Positions 53,633-62,110 of a DNA stretch of 64,000 bases are shown one piece after another; positions within the stretch are counted from its first letter, which is position 1, and each line of letters begins with the position of its first letter. The stretch spans positions 62,001-126,000 of the forward strand of contig NZ_FCOL02000011.1 in the NCBI RefSeq assembly GCF_001544515.1, given 5' to 3'. The notes below the pieces were generated by a model that saw only the letters and a program-made list of their open reading frames with translations, was not told where the DNA came from and did not search any database. A program made the translations under genes and the position numbers. This DNA comes from Caballeronia terrestris. Lineage in GTDB: Bacteria; Pseudomonadota; Gammaproteobacteria; Burkholderiales; Burkholderiaceae.

Positions 53633-54618
53633 GCGACACCTCCAGCCTGTTCGACGGCCCGGACGATCGCCCGCTGCGCCAGTTCGACCTTGAAACCGTT
53701 CTCGCGATACGGCTTCGCCTCGCGCACGGCGAGCGCCGCCGCGCTTTGCAGCGTCGCGCGCGAAAGCGGCTGGCCGGTCAGCATCCGTTCGGTTTCGGTC
53801 GCGCGCCACGGCTTGTGTGCGACGCCACCCAGCGCGATGCGCGCCGTCTTGACGGTGCCGCCCTCTATCTGTAGCGCCGCCGCGACCGAGACCAGCGCGA
53901 ACGCATAGCTCGCGCGGTCGCGCACTTTCAGGTACTTCGAGTGTTCCGCGAAAAGCGGCGGCGGCAGATCGACGGACGTGATCAGCTCGCCCGCCTGCAG
54001 TGTCGTGTCGAGGTCGGGACGTTCGCCCGGCAGGCGATGGAATTCTGCGAACGGAATCGCCCGCTCGCCGCGCGGGCCGGAGACGCGCACGACGGCGTCG
54101 AGCGCCGCGAGCGCGACGCTCATGTCGGACGGATTCGTCGCGATGCATTGCGTGCTCGCGCCGAGGATCGCGTGGATGCGGTTGTTGCCTTCCAGCGCCG
54201 CGCAGCCGCTGCCCGGTGTGCGCTTGTTGCACTGGGCGAATGCGGCGTCGTAGAAGTAATAGCAGCGCGTGCGCTGCATCAGGTTCCCGCCGACGGTCGC
54301 CATGTTGCGCAGTTGCGCCGACGCCCCCGCCAGAAACGCTTGCGAGAGCAGCGGATAGCGCTCGCGCACCCACGCGTGGTTCGCGGCGTCGCTATTGCGG
54401 GCGAGCGCGCCGATGCGCAGGCCGCCGTCGGGGAGCGGCGTGATCCGTTCCATCCCGTCGATGTGCGTGATGTCGACGAGTTTCAGCGGCCGCGCGATGC
54501 CACCTTTCATCAGGTCCAGCAGATTCGTCCCGCCGCCGATGAACACCGCGCCCGGCTGGCTCGCCGAGCGGATCGCGGCGGCGGCATCGGGGGCGCGTTC
54601 GTAGGAAATCGCATCCAT
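53629..54618 (-). CDS. paoB: Periplasmic aldehyde oxidoreductase FAD-binding subunit
   Basis: The 329-residue FAD subunit has the nucleotide motif FIGGGTNLLDLMKGG (about 27-41), TVGGNLMQRTRCYYF and a Cys-rich loop (CYYFYDAAFAQCNKRTPGSGC) that in E. coli PaoB holds a [4Fe-4S] cluster, a mark of PaoABC-type enzymes. It passes electrons between FAD and the molybdenum subunit. It starts ten bases after paoA and overlaps paoC by four bases. Confidence 0.88.
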   Translation of the reverse strand: MDAISYERAPDAAAAIRSASQPGAVFIGGGTNLLDLMKGGIARPLKLVDITHIDGMERITPLPDGGLRIGALARNSDAANHAWVRERYPLLSQAFLAGASAQLRNMATVGGNLMQRTRCYYFYDAAFAQCNKRTPGSGCAALEGNNRIHAILGASTQCIATNPSDMSVALAALDAVVRVSGPRGERAIPFAEFHRLPGERPDLDTTLQAGELITSVDLPPPLFAEHSKYLKVRDRASYAFALVSVAAALQIEGGTVKTARIALGGVAHKPWRATETERMLTGQPLSRATLQSAAALAVREAKPYRENGFKVELAQRAIVRAVEQAGGVA

Positions 54619-54628
54619 GTCGTGTCCC

Positions 54629-55309
54629 CTACGCCTTGTTCGTCGCGACGGCCGAAACCGCCGCGACGATGTTCGTGTACGCGCCGCAGCGGCAGATGTT
54701 GCCGCTCATGCGCTCGCGGATTTCGTCGGCGGAGAGCTGCGGCGGACGGGCGCGCACGTCGGCGGTGACGGCGCTGGCGTCGCCGGCGCGGAATTCGTTA
54801 AGGAGCGCGGTCGCCGAGCACAACTGGCCCGGCGTGCAGAAGCCGCACTGAAAGGCATCGTGTTCGATGAACGCGCGCTGGATCGGGCTGAGTGTGTCGT
54901 TAGAGGCGAGGCCTTCGACCGTCGTGATCGATTCCCCTGTGTGCATCACGGCAAGCGTCAGGCACGAGTTGATGCGCTTGCCGCCCGCGATCACCGTGCA
55001 TGCGCCGCACTGACCGCGGTCGCAGCCTTTTTTCGTGCCGGTGAGACCGGCGTATTCGCGCAGGGCGTCGAGGAGTGTCGTGCGGGCTTCGAGTTGCAGC
55101 TCGTAAGGACGGCCGTTGATTGTGAGATGAACCGGGAGTAGCGGGGCGGCCACGAGCGGTGGCGCGACCGCCGGTTGCTGCTGCGCGCGGGCGAGCGGCG
55201 CGGCACTGATCGCGACGGTCGCTGCGGCCGATTGCAGAAAGCGTCGGCGGGAGGGTTTTTCGGCGTGCTCGGATTCTATGGGGTCAGCGGGATCTTTGAT
55301 CTGGGACAT
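54629..55309 (-). CDS. paoA: Periplasmic aldehyde oxidoreductase [2Fe-2S] subunit, Tat-exported
   Basis: The 226-residue protein has a twin-arginine signal (PSRRRFLQSAAAT) and two [2Fe-2S] domains. The first has CDRGQCGACTVIAGG; the second has CGFCTPGQLCSATALL and NICRCGAY. This is the PaoA layout. The Tat signal carries the assembled three-subunit enzyme to the periplasm. The start ATG lacks a strong ribosome site. It opens the paoABC operon, whose promoter must lie in the 299-base gap 55310-55608, in which I see no gene. Confidence 0.88.
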   Translation of the reverse strand: MSQIKDPADPIESEHAEKPSRRRFLQSAAATVAISAAPLARAQQQPAVAPPLVAAPLLPVHLTINGRPYELQLEARTTLLDALREYAGLTGTKKGCDRGQCGACTVIAGGKRINSCLTLAVMHTGESITTVEGLASNDTLSPIQRAFIEHDAFQCGFCTPGQLCSATALLNEFRAGDASAVTADVRARPPQLSADEIRERMSGNICRCGAYTNIVAAVSAVATNKA

Positions 55310-55608
55310 GGGGATTCGACGCTCCTCGCTCGGTCGAGTGGACGCTGCGCTGGCTGGCTCGCCGGGCGCGCTGGCTTGGCGCAGCTAATGCGGTCCGTTT
55401 AGAACGACGAGCCGCGACTAACGGCAGGGAGCAAGGAAGGTGCCATGCGTTCGAATGCGGGTTTATCAAGGCGTCCGCTATTTGTTCGCAGGTAAATGCT
55501 GCAATTGGCGGTAATTTCGCACTTCAGTCGAAAAATTCGCATGACGGCGGCGAAAGTCGCGCGACCAGTTGATGCCAGTGAACTGCCACTTTCGCGCCAG
55601 ATTCAGCG

Positions 55609-55893
55609 TCAGTTCATTCGACCGTTGTTACTCGGCGCACCGCGTGACATGCGGCCCGGACCGTACGGGTCGGGATTGCCGAAGCGCGGGATCGTGCCGT
55701 CGGAACGGGCGCGGGCGAGATCGGCTTGCACTTGCTGACGTGTGAGCGGGCCGCTGCTCGTGTTCACGGGTCCGGCGGTCGCGGTTCCGACCAACTGTTC
55801 GTAGGTGTTCATCTGCGCGTAGTTCGTCTGCGCGCTCGCGGCGAGCGATGCCGCGCCGAGCGCGCAAGCCGCGAGGAATGTCGTCATCTTCAT
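55609..55893 (-). CDS. DUF4148 family small secreted protein
   Basis: The 94-residue product has a signal peptide (MKMTTFLAACALGAASLAAS, cleavage near AQT) and a DUF4148-type region with LTRQQVQADLARARSDGTIP. These are small Burkholderiales proteins of unknown function. The C-terminus is Gly/Pro/Asn-rich. A GGAGAAACGACG site precedes the ATG. It lies between the gap upstream of paoA and the terminator of the solute-binding protein, so it is likely monocistronic. Confidence 0.85.
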   Translation of the reverse strand: MKMTTFLAACALGAASLAASAQTNYAQMNTYEQLVGTATAGPVNTSSGPLTRQQVQADLARARSDGTIPRFGNPDPYGPGRMSRGAPSNNGRMN

Positions 55894-56056
55894 CGTCGTT
55901 TCTCCATCAACCGGCGACGGGTTGTCGTCGCTCTGTCTGTTATACGCGCTCGATGGAGAATCGGATGTGGATTAAAAGTGCAACTAACGGTCGATTTTTT
56001 GGACTTCAGCGAACTAAGGGTGATTCGAAGGCCAGGGAGTTACCCGGCTGGCAAAA

Positions 56057-56085
56057 GAAAGCGGGGCTTGAAAACGTAGCCCCGC
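56057..56085 (-). terminator. Rho-independent terminator after the solute-binding protein
   Basis: GCGGGGCT (56061-56068) pairs with AGCCCCGC (56078-56085) around a nine-base loop. On the minus strand it ends in TTTCTTTT, downstream of the stop at 56097. Confidence 0.82.
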
Positions 56086-56096
56086 CGTTCAGACAA

Positions 56097-56897
56097 TCAA
56101 AGATCCGCCGGATAAGGCGCCTTCAGCCATTTCGTCGAAAGCGCGTTCAGCGTGCCATCCTTCTTCGCCTGCACGATCGCCGCATCGACTTCCTTCAACA
56201 GACGCGGCTCGTTCTTGTTCAACCCCACGTGATCCGGCGAACTGAACAGTTCGAACTTCTGTTCCGGCTGGATCGGCGGATTGCGCGCGATGATCGTCGC
56301 GCCGACGTCGTTGCCGACCACCATCAACTGCGCCTGTCCCGACAGAAACGCCGAAATCGCGCCGTTCGGATCGTCAAAGCGCTTGATCGTCGCGCTCGGC
56401 GGCGCGACCTTGCTCACGCTCAAATCTTCCAGCGTGCCGCGCGCGACTGAAATCGTCTTGCCGGCGAGATCGGCCGTGCCCTTGACCGGCAGCGACTTCG
56501 GCCCAAAAACCGCGAGGTAATACGGCGCATAAGGACGCGAAAAGTCGAGGATCTTCTCGCGCTCCGGCGTCTGTCCGACGGACAGCAGCATGTCGGCCTT
56601 GTGCGTCGCGAGATACGCCATGCGGTTTTCACCCGTGATCGGCACGAGTTCGACCTTCGCCTTCAGCGCGCGGCCAAGGTAATCCGCCATTTCAATGTCG
56701 TAGCCCTGCGGCTTCATGTCGGGGCCGATCGAGCCGAACGGCGGGTAGTCCATGAATACGCCGATGCGCACGACGCCGCTCTTCTGGATCGTATCGAGGG
56801 CGTCGGCGTGGGCCGTCGACGTGAACGCGGCAAACGATGCGGCAAGGGCGAGCGTCGCGCAGAACTGCGTGGCGAGGCGGGAAACGCGAGTCGTCAT
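56097..56897 (-). CDS. Amino acid-type ABC transporter substrate-binding protein (orphan)
   Basis: The 266-residue periplasmic binding protein has a signal peptide (MTTRVSRLATQFCATLALAA, cleavage near THA) and the family 3 fold, with GVFMDYPPFGSIG, GYDIEMADYLGRALKAKVEL and the NRMAYLATHKADMLL motif. It probably binds an amino acid or similar solute. I chose the ATG at 56897; a longer frame to 57008 lacks a signal sequence. No permease or ATPase genes are nearby, so it must work with a transporter encoded elsewhere or signal to one. Confidence 0.88.
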   Translation of the reverse strand: MTTRVSRLATQFCATLALAASFAAFTSTAHADALDTIQKSGVVRIGVFMDYPPFGSIGPDMKPQGYDIEMADYLGRALKAKVELVPITGENRMAYLATHKADMLLSVGQTPEREKILDFSRPYAPYYLAVFGPKSLPVKGTADLAGKTISVARGTLEDLSVSKVAPPSATIKRFDDPNGAISAFLSGQAQLMVVGNDVGATIIARNPPIQPEQKFELFSSPDHVGLNKNEPRLLKEVDAAIVQAKKDGTLNALSTKWLKAPYPADL

Positions 56898-57004
56898 GAT
56901 GATGGCCTGAGGAGTTGAACGAGGAAGGTCGATGCACTCTAGGTACGCCAAAATCCCGTCACAATCGAAATGTACGCATGCCAGCCATGAGCGGCGTGCA
57001 TGGC

Positions 57005-57532
57005 TCACTTGATCAGGCGAAGCGCTTCCTTGAATTCGGGACGCTGGCAGGTGCCGAGCCAGTTGAAGATCGTGGTTTCGGTGGTCGTCAGGCGGGCGCC
57101 TTCCTGCTGCGCGCGGCTGATTGCGATCGACTTGTTCGCGGGATCGCGCGAGCCGATGGCATCAGCTATCAGCTCCACGCGATAGCCGAGCCGCAGCAAT
57201 CCGAGCGTCGTAAGCAGCACGCAGACATGCGCCTCGGCGCCCGCGACGAACAGCACGCTGTCCTCCGGTGCAGGCAACGCGGCGATAAAGGCATCGTCAA
57301 GCGTGGCATCGAAGGTATGTTTTTCGATCACGCGATGCGCCGGCGCAAGCAGTTCGTCGACCGTCGCGCCCAGCCCGCGCGGATTTTGCTCGGTCGCCAC
57401 GACGGGTACGCCGATCAAATCCGCGGCCCGCACGAGCGCACTGCAATGGCGCATGAGCGTGGCGTGATCGTCAATGTGCGGCATGAGCTTTTGCTGCACG
57501 TCGACGATCAGCAGAACCGTTTCAGGCTTCAC
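57005..57532 (-). CDS. Isochorismatase family cysteine hydrolase
   Basis: The 175-residue protein has the full triad of isochorismatase-like cysteine hydrolases: D11 (LLIVDVQQKLM), K71 (VIEKHTFDA) and C104 (GAEAHVCVLLTTLGL). The family includes nicotinamidases and N-carbamoylsarcosine amidases; the substrate is unknown. Its GTG start at 57532 lies 11 bases inside the upstream gene's 3' end, so the two are translationally coupled. It contrasts with the Cys-lacking relative at 28755. Confidence 0.83.
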   Translation of the reverse strand: MKPETVLLIVDVQQKLMPHIDDHATLMRHCSALVRAADLIGVPVVATEQNPRGLGATVDELLAPAHRVIEKHTFDATLDDAFIAALPAPEDSVLFVAGAEAHVCVLLTTLGLLRLGYRVELIADAIGSRDPANKSIAISRAQQEGARLTTTETTIFNWLGTCQRPEFKEALRLIK

Positions 57533-58802
57533 TTTCCATGATCCGGTCGATGAGCCGCGCGTTCTCGCCCGCCGAGCCGATACCCGCGTGCTTCGCCATC
57601 GGCACGAAAAAATGCATCGCGACGGGCAATTTCGAGCGTTCGAGCCAGCTCATCAGATGCGCGTTCAGCCGATGCGCGGGCGCCTTCAACTCCTCGCGCA
57701 GCACGGGCGGCAGCTTCTCGAAATGCTTCATCGCCGTCTGATACGGCTCGGGCGCGACGCAGAGCGCGTTCGGCCGGCCATCGACATCGACGGGAAGGCG
57801 CTCCAGCGCCTGATGCAGCAGCGCGACGCCGAGTCCCTCGCCGCGCCACGGCTTGCGCACTTCCCACATGCTGATATAGACCACGCGATGCGCGTTAAAC
57901 ACGCGGCACAGGTCCGTGTCGAGCGCCTCGGTCGCGGCGAGCGCGAGCGACAGCATCTCGCCCGAGTAAGTATCGAGCACGTAGACGAGGTCGGCGCTGC
58001 TGTGGATCGGGGCCACCTTCACGAGCTTCAGCTCGACCGCCGCCGCGACGATGTCCGTTCCCACCTCGTGGAACACGGCGAAGGCGGTGCCAAGCCGTTC
58101 GTCATCGACTTGCGGATATTCGTGGCGGTACGTCATCGTGAAATGAAACGGTCCGATCTTTTCGCGATAGGCGAGCGGGCGGTCGACGTCGTAGTCACTC
58201 GTGCCTTCGAGGCCGTAGGGGTCGTAGTCGCGCTTTTCGCGGTTTTCACCCGTATTCAGCGCGACGAGCGGACGGCGTGATTCAGGCACTAGATCCTCGG
58301 GCAAGCCTTCCCACGCGAGGCGCAGGAACTCGCGCGCGCCGCGGTAGTGCGTCTCGAAAAGCGTGATCAATTGATGCGTTGCGACCGGATCGATGATCTT
58401 CTGCACGCAATCGAGTGCGCGGTCGAGCAACTGGTCGGCTTCGGCCGGGTCGGGCGCGAGGTGCGGCTCGCCGGACGCCGGGCTCGCTGGCAGGCCTTCG
58501 GCGAGACGCGCCTTGTGCGTCAGGTCGAGCCATTCGTCGGCGGCGCACTCGGCGAGATAGCCCGCCGCGATGCGGTAACCCGGCAGCACGATGGACTGGC
58601 CGGTGGTCCCGAGCGGGAAGACGAACGCGTCGGACAGCGCCTCGTCGACAGTCACCGAGCGGAAGGTTTCGCGCGGCGAGATCGCGTTGGCGTCCGAATC
58701 GAAACGATCGTGCGACAGCACGTGCGCGACGAGATCGGACGCCGTGGGGCCGAAATCGGACCCATCGCCGGGAAGCAGCTTCAGCAAGGACAGGTTGCTC
58801 AT
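57522..58802 (-). CDS. GNAT-like protein of unknown function
   Basis: The 426-residue protein has a possible GNAT acetyltransferase motif in its C-terminal third (ISMWEVRKPWRGEGLGVALL, fitting the acetyl-CoA-binding R/Q-x-x-G-x-G/A pattern). The N-terminal 250 residues are mostly helical with no motif that I recognise. I chose the ATG at 58802 because CGGAG lies upstream; the frame runs on to 58850. Its stop overlaps the start of the isochorismatase gene by 11 bases, suggesting that the two act in one pathway. Confidence 0.6.
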   Translation of the reverse strand: MSNLSLLKLLPGDGSDFGPTASDLVAHVLSHDRFDSDANAISPRETFRSVTVDEALSDAFVFPLGTTGQSIVLPGYRIAAGYLAECAADEWLDLTHKARLAEGLPASPASGEPHLAPDPAEADQLLDRALDCVQKIIDPVATHQLITLFETHYRGAREFLRLAWEGLPEDLVPESRRPLVALNTGENREKRDYDPYGLEGTSDYDVDRPLAYREKIGPFHFTMTYRHEYPQVDDERLGTAFAVFHEVGTDIVAAAVELKLVKVAPIHSSADLVYVLDTYSGEMLSLALAATEALDTDLCRVFNAHRVVYISMWEVRKPWRGEGLGVALLHQALERLPVDVDGRPNALCVAPEPYQTAMKHFEKLPPVLREELKAPAHRLNAHLMSWLERSKLPVAMHFFVPMAKHAGIGSAGENARLIDRIMESEA

Positions 58803-58919
58803 GGTAGCCATCTCCGAGACGTGGGGCTCCATCGTAACAAACCGTTGCACGGATGGCGGGGCGAGATCGCGGCGCGCCGGTTGCTACCGCTTTCGTGGTT
58901 CGGGTCAGGAGGACGAAAT

Positions 58920-59315
58920 ATGAATACGCTCCATGAGGGCGGCTGCGCGTGCGGTGCCGTACGTTTTCGGGTCATGGCGGCGCCTCTGCGCGTCGGCATG
59001 TGCCACTGCATGACCTGCCGGCGGATTCACGGCTCGGCGTTTGGAGTCTATGCGGTTTTCGGACGCTCCGATGTTGAGTTTTCGGGCCGCACCGAAGCGT
59101 GGCGCAGTTCCGCTGAGGCGGAGCGCCACTTTTGCCCGGTGTGCGGATCGGTGGCGTTCATGGCGTATCCGGAGACACCGGAGATCGACGTGCCCCTCGG
59201 CGCGTTCGATGAAACCGGTCTCCACGAGCCGGCTTACGAGCTCTGGTGCCGGCGCCGCGAGCCTTGGCTGCCGCGCGGCATTCGCACGGAATATGAAGAG
59301 GATCGGCCGGAATGA
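58920..59315 (+). CDS. GFA family (glutathione-dependent formaldehyde-activating enzyme-like) protein
   Basis: The 131-residue protein has the GFA zinc sites: C9/C11 (GGCACGAVRF), C28/C30/C33 (CHCMTCRRIHGSAF) and C72/C75 (FCPVCGS). The family is named for a formaldehyde-glutathione activating enzyme, but most members are unproven. The ATG at 58920 follows AGGAGGACGA. It is divergent from the GNAT-like gene and heads a same-strand run with the SnoaL-like and methyltransferase genes. Confidence 0.82.
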   Translation: MNTLHEGGCACGAVRFRVMAAPLRVGMCHCMTCRRIHGSAFGVYAVFGRSDVEFSGRTEAWRSSAEAERHFCPVCGSVAFMAYPETPEIDVPLGAFDETGLHEPAYELWCRRREPWLPRGIRTEYEEDRPE

Positions 59316-59385
59316 AACGCTCGCCGCCGCGCGAGCCGCGACGTATTCTGCTGGTTCGACGACGCACGCAGCGGAGGAGACAGCC

Positions 59386-59769
59386 ATGAGCCAGCAGCTA
59401 GCCATTCTGCAAGACGCGTACAAGTGTTTCGAGAGAGGCGACATCGACGGGATCATGAAGTGCATCGCCGAGGACGTCGAATGGCGCGTGGTCGGCCCGG
59501 CGAGCGTGCCGTTCGGCGGGACGCGCCGTGGACGGCAGGAGGTGGCGGAGTACTTCCGGCAGCTCGCCGAAGCCGATGAAATCACGGGGCACGAGGTGCG
59601 CGAAGTCATCGACGCGGGAGACAAGTTCGTCGTGCTCGGCCACGTGAAGGCGAACGTGCGCGCGACCGGCAAGCCGTACGAAACGGAATGGGTGCACATC
59701 GTGACAATGAAGGACGGAGTGCTCACGCGCTGGATCGAGTTCTTCGATACGGCGGCGAGACAATGTTGA
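59386..59769 (+). CDS. SnoaL/NTF2-like protein (ketosteroid-isomerase fold)
   Basis: The 127-residue product has the cone-shaped alpha+beta fold pattern of SnoaL-like proteins: an N-terminal helix (LQDAYKCFERGDIDGIMKCI), the DVEWRVVGPASVPFGGT strand region and the C-terminal RWIEFFDT strand. Members may be isomerases, cyclases or simple binding proteins. GGAGGAGA precedes the ATG at 59386. It sits 70 bases after the GFA gene and 31 bases before the methyltransferase. Confidence 0.8.
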   Translation: MSQQLAILQDAYKCFERGDIDGIMKCIAEDVEWRVVGPASVPFGGTRRGRQEVAEYFRQLAEADEITGHEVREVIDAGDKFVVLGHVKANVRATGKPYETEWVHIVTMKDGVLTRWIEFFDTAARQC

Positions 59770-59800
59770 CGCGCGCGTTATTCTCACCAGGAGGCGCCGC

Positions 59801-60403
59801 TTGATCCACCTCGACCCGCCTACGTCCGCGCTTCTCGCGCGGCTCGAACGCTTCGCCGCCGACCACGACGCCAGCGCCGCCGATCGCAGCCAGAAGATGC
59901 TGAACCTCGAGCGCCCGACCGCTGAACTCGTGTTCCTGCTGGTCGCGTCGGCCAGCCGGCGGCGCGTGCTGGAGATCGGCACGTCGAACGGCTATAGCGC
60001 GATCTGGCTTGCAAACGCATTACGCGTGAGCCGCGAGGACACTCTCGTCAGCATCGAACGCGATCCGGTCAAGGCGGAGCTTGCGCGCGAGAACCTGCGG
60101 GCGGCATCGCTGGACACGCGCGTCACGGTGCTCGAAGGCGACGCGACCGCGCTCTGCGAATCGCTCGCGGGCTTCTTCGACTGCGTGTTCTTCGACGCCG
60201 ATCGCGTCAGCGCCCCCGCGCAACTCGCGGCGCTCCTGCCGAAGCTCACGGACGACGCGCTCCTGCTCGCCGACAACGTGCTCTCGCATCCCGATGAGAA
60301 CGCGGGCTACCTCGCCGCCGTCGATAAAACCGGTCAGTTCGACACGCTCACCGTGCCGGTCGGCAAGGGCTTGCACATCGCGCGCCGGCGTCATGCGCTG
60401 TAA
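59801..60403 (+). CDS. Class I SAM-dependent O-methyltransferase
   Basis: The 200-residue protein has the O-methyltransferase family 3 (catechol/caffeoyl type) layout. Motif I is RRVLEIGTSNGYSAIWLANAL (about 49-69), and the FFDCVFFDADRVSAPAQLA segment (about 126-144) carries metal and catalytic Asp residues. A TTG start at 59801 follows AGGAGG. It transfers a methyl group from SAM to an unknown hydroxyl acceptor. It follows the SnoaL-like gene closely and is probably in the same transcript. Confidence 0.83.
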   Translation: MIHLDPPTSALLARLERFAADHDASAADRSQKMLNLERPTAELVFLLVASASRRRVLEIGTSNGYSAIWLANALRVSREDTLVSIERDPVKAELARENLRAASLDTRVTVLEGDATALCESLAGFFDCVFFDADRVSAPAQLAALLPKLTDDALLLADNVLSHPDENAGYLAAVDKTGQFDTLTVPVGKGLHIARRRHAL

Positions 60404-60490
60404 CGAATGCGCAGGAACCGCGTCGGCATAAGACAGGTCCGATGAATTGAACGAAGCGACACGAAGCTCCACTCCGAGGACCATCGACAC

Positions 60491-62059
60491 ATGACGAAGC
60501 AACCGATAAGCGGCAGCGACAAGGTTGATCCGGAAGGCGCGAAGTGCGTGGGCGCCTGCGATCCGGCGGAACAGATCGAAGTGATCGTGATGCTGCGGCG
60601 GCAAGATGAGCAAGGCTTTCGCGAGCTGATGGCGAAGATCGACGCGGGGGAATCGCCCGCGCCCGTCGCGCGCGACGCGTTCGAAAAGCGCTTCGGCGCG
60701 TCGCAGGAGGACGTCGATAAGGTCACGAAATTCGCCCATCAGTACGGCCTTCAGGTGGTGCGCGCGGACCCGGGTTCGCGCAGCGTCGTGCTCAAGGGCG
60801 CGATCGAGCAGTTCCAGAAGGCCTTCGACGTGAAACTCGAACGCTTCGAGCATCACAACATCGGCGAGTATCGCGGGCGCACCGGCCCCGTCAACGTGCC
60901 CGACGACATGCACGACGCGGTCACCGCTGTCCTCGGCCTCGACAGCCGTCCGCAGGCGCGCCCGCACTTCCGCTTCCGGCCGCCGTTCAGGCCGGCGCGC
61001 GACGTGGCGGGCGCGTCGTTCACGCCGGTCGATCTCGCGCGCCTCTACGGTTTCCCCGAAGGCGACGGCGCCGGCCAGTGCATCGGCATCGTCGAGCTGG
61101 GCGGCGGCTATCGCGCGAGCGATCTCAGCGCGTATTTCTCGGAGCTCGACGTGACGGCGCCGAAGGTCGTCGCGATCGGCGTCGACGAGGCGAAGAACGC
61201 GCCGACCGGCAACCCCAACGGCCCGGACAGCGAAGTCACGCTCGATATCGAGATAGCCGGGGCGATCGCGCCGGGCGCGGTGATCGCCGTGTATTTCGCG
61301 CCGAACAGCGACGCCGGTTTCGTCGATGCCGTCAACCGCGCGATCCACGATTCGGTCAACCGGCCGTCGGTCGTGTCGATCAGTTGGGGCGGGCCGGAAT
61401 CGTCGTGGTCGGCGCAATCGGTCAGCGCGTTCAACGACGTCCTGCAGACGGCCGCCGCGCTCGGCGTGACCGTGTGCGTCGCCTCGGGCGACAGCGGCTC
61501 GGGCGACGGCGTCGGCGACGGGCGCGATCACGTCGATTTCCCGGCGTCGAGTCCGTACGCGCTCGCGTGCGGCGGCACGAACCTCGCGGCATCGGCGGCG
61601 GGCGGCATTCAGCGGGAAACCGTATGGAACGACGGCGCGCAGGGCGGGGCGGGTGGCGGCGGTGTAAGCGCGACGTTCGCGTTGCCGGTGTGGCGGAAGG
61701 GTTTGTCCGTGGCGCGCGTGGGCGGCGGGACGACGCCGCTCACGAAGCGCGGCGTGCCCGACGTCGCCGGCGACGCCTCGCCGATGACGGGCTACGAAGT
61801 GCTGATCGACGGCAACGAGACGGTGGTCGGCGGCACGAGCGCCGTTGCGCCGCTGTGGGCGGCCTTGATCGCGCGCATCAACGCGATCGACGGAAAGCCC
61901 GCCGGCCTCATCAACCCGAAGCTGTATCGCGCGAAGACGGCCTGCCGTGATATCACGCAAGGCGACAACGGCAGTTTCGCGGCCGCGCCTGGCTGGGATG
62001 CCTGCACGGGACTCGGCAGCCCGGACGGCGCGAAGGTGGCGGCGGCCCTGAAGACATAA
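60491..62059 (+). CDS. S53 family serine-carboxyl peptidase (sedolisin/kumamolisin type)
   Basis: The 522-residue protein has a pro-kumamolisin activation domain (about 25-165) and an S53 catalytic domain. The catalytic triad is E248 and D252 (in DSEVTLDIEIAG) and S450 (GGTSAVAP), with the oxyanion D334 in ASGDSGSGDG. The calcium site CRDITQGDNG...GWDACTGLGSP ends the chain. Sedolisins are usually secreted acid proteases, yet no signal peptide is visible. CGAGGACC precedes the ATG. An S10 peptidase gene follows by 51 bases, so the two may act together on peptides at low pH. Confidence 0.88.
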   Translation: MTKQPISGSDKVDPEGAKCVGACDPAEQIEVIVMLRRQDEQGFRELMAKIDAGESPAPVARDAFEKRFGASQEDVDKVTKFAHQYGLQVVRADPGSRSVVLKGAIEQFQKAFDVKLERFEHHNIGEYRGRTGPVNVPDDMHDAVTAVLGLDSRPQARPHFRFRPPFRPARDVAGASFTPVDLARLYGFPEGDGAGQCIGIVELGGGYRASDLSAYFSELDVTAPKVVAIGVDEAKNAPTGNPNGPDSEVTLDIEIAGAIAPGAVIAVYFAPNSDAGFVDAVNRAIHDSVNRPSVVSISWGGPESSWSAQSVSAFNDVLQTAAALGVTVCVASGDSGSGDGVGDGRDHVDFPASSPYALACGGTNLAASAAGGIQRETVWNDGAQGGAGGGGVSATFALPVWRKGLSVARVGGGTTPLTKRGVPDVAGDASPMTGYEVLIDGNETVVGGTSAVAPLWAALIARINAIDGKPAGLINPKLYRAKTACRDITQGDNGSFAAAPGWDACTGLGSPDGAKVAAALKT

Positions 62060-62110
62060 CCCTCGAAGCAACAACAACGACGAAACCAACGACGACCAGG
62101 AGCGACGACG

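Noticed and set aside
53633-54373. Extension of the molybdenum subunit frame upstream to 54373
   Set aside because: It runs over paoB in another frame and has no subunit features; the ATGA overlap at 53629-53632 marks the real start.
55496-55738. A plus-strand frame of 80 codons in the gap near the DUF4148 gene
   Set aside because: It overlaps the DUF4148 gene on the other strand, has no clear ribosome site and no domain.
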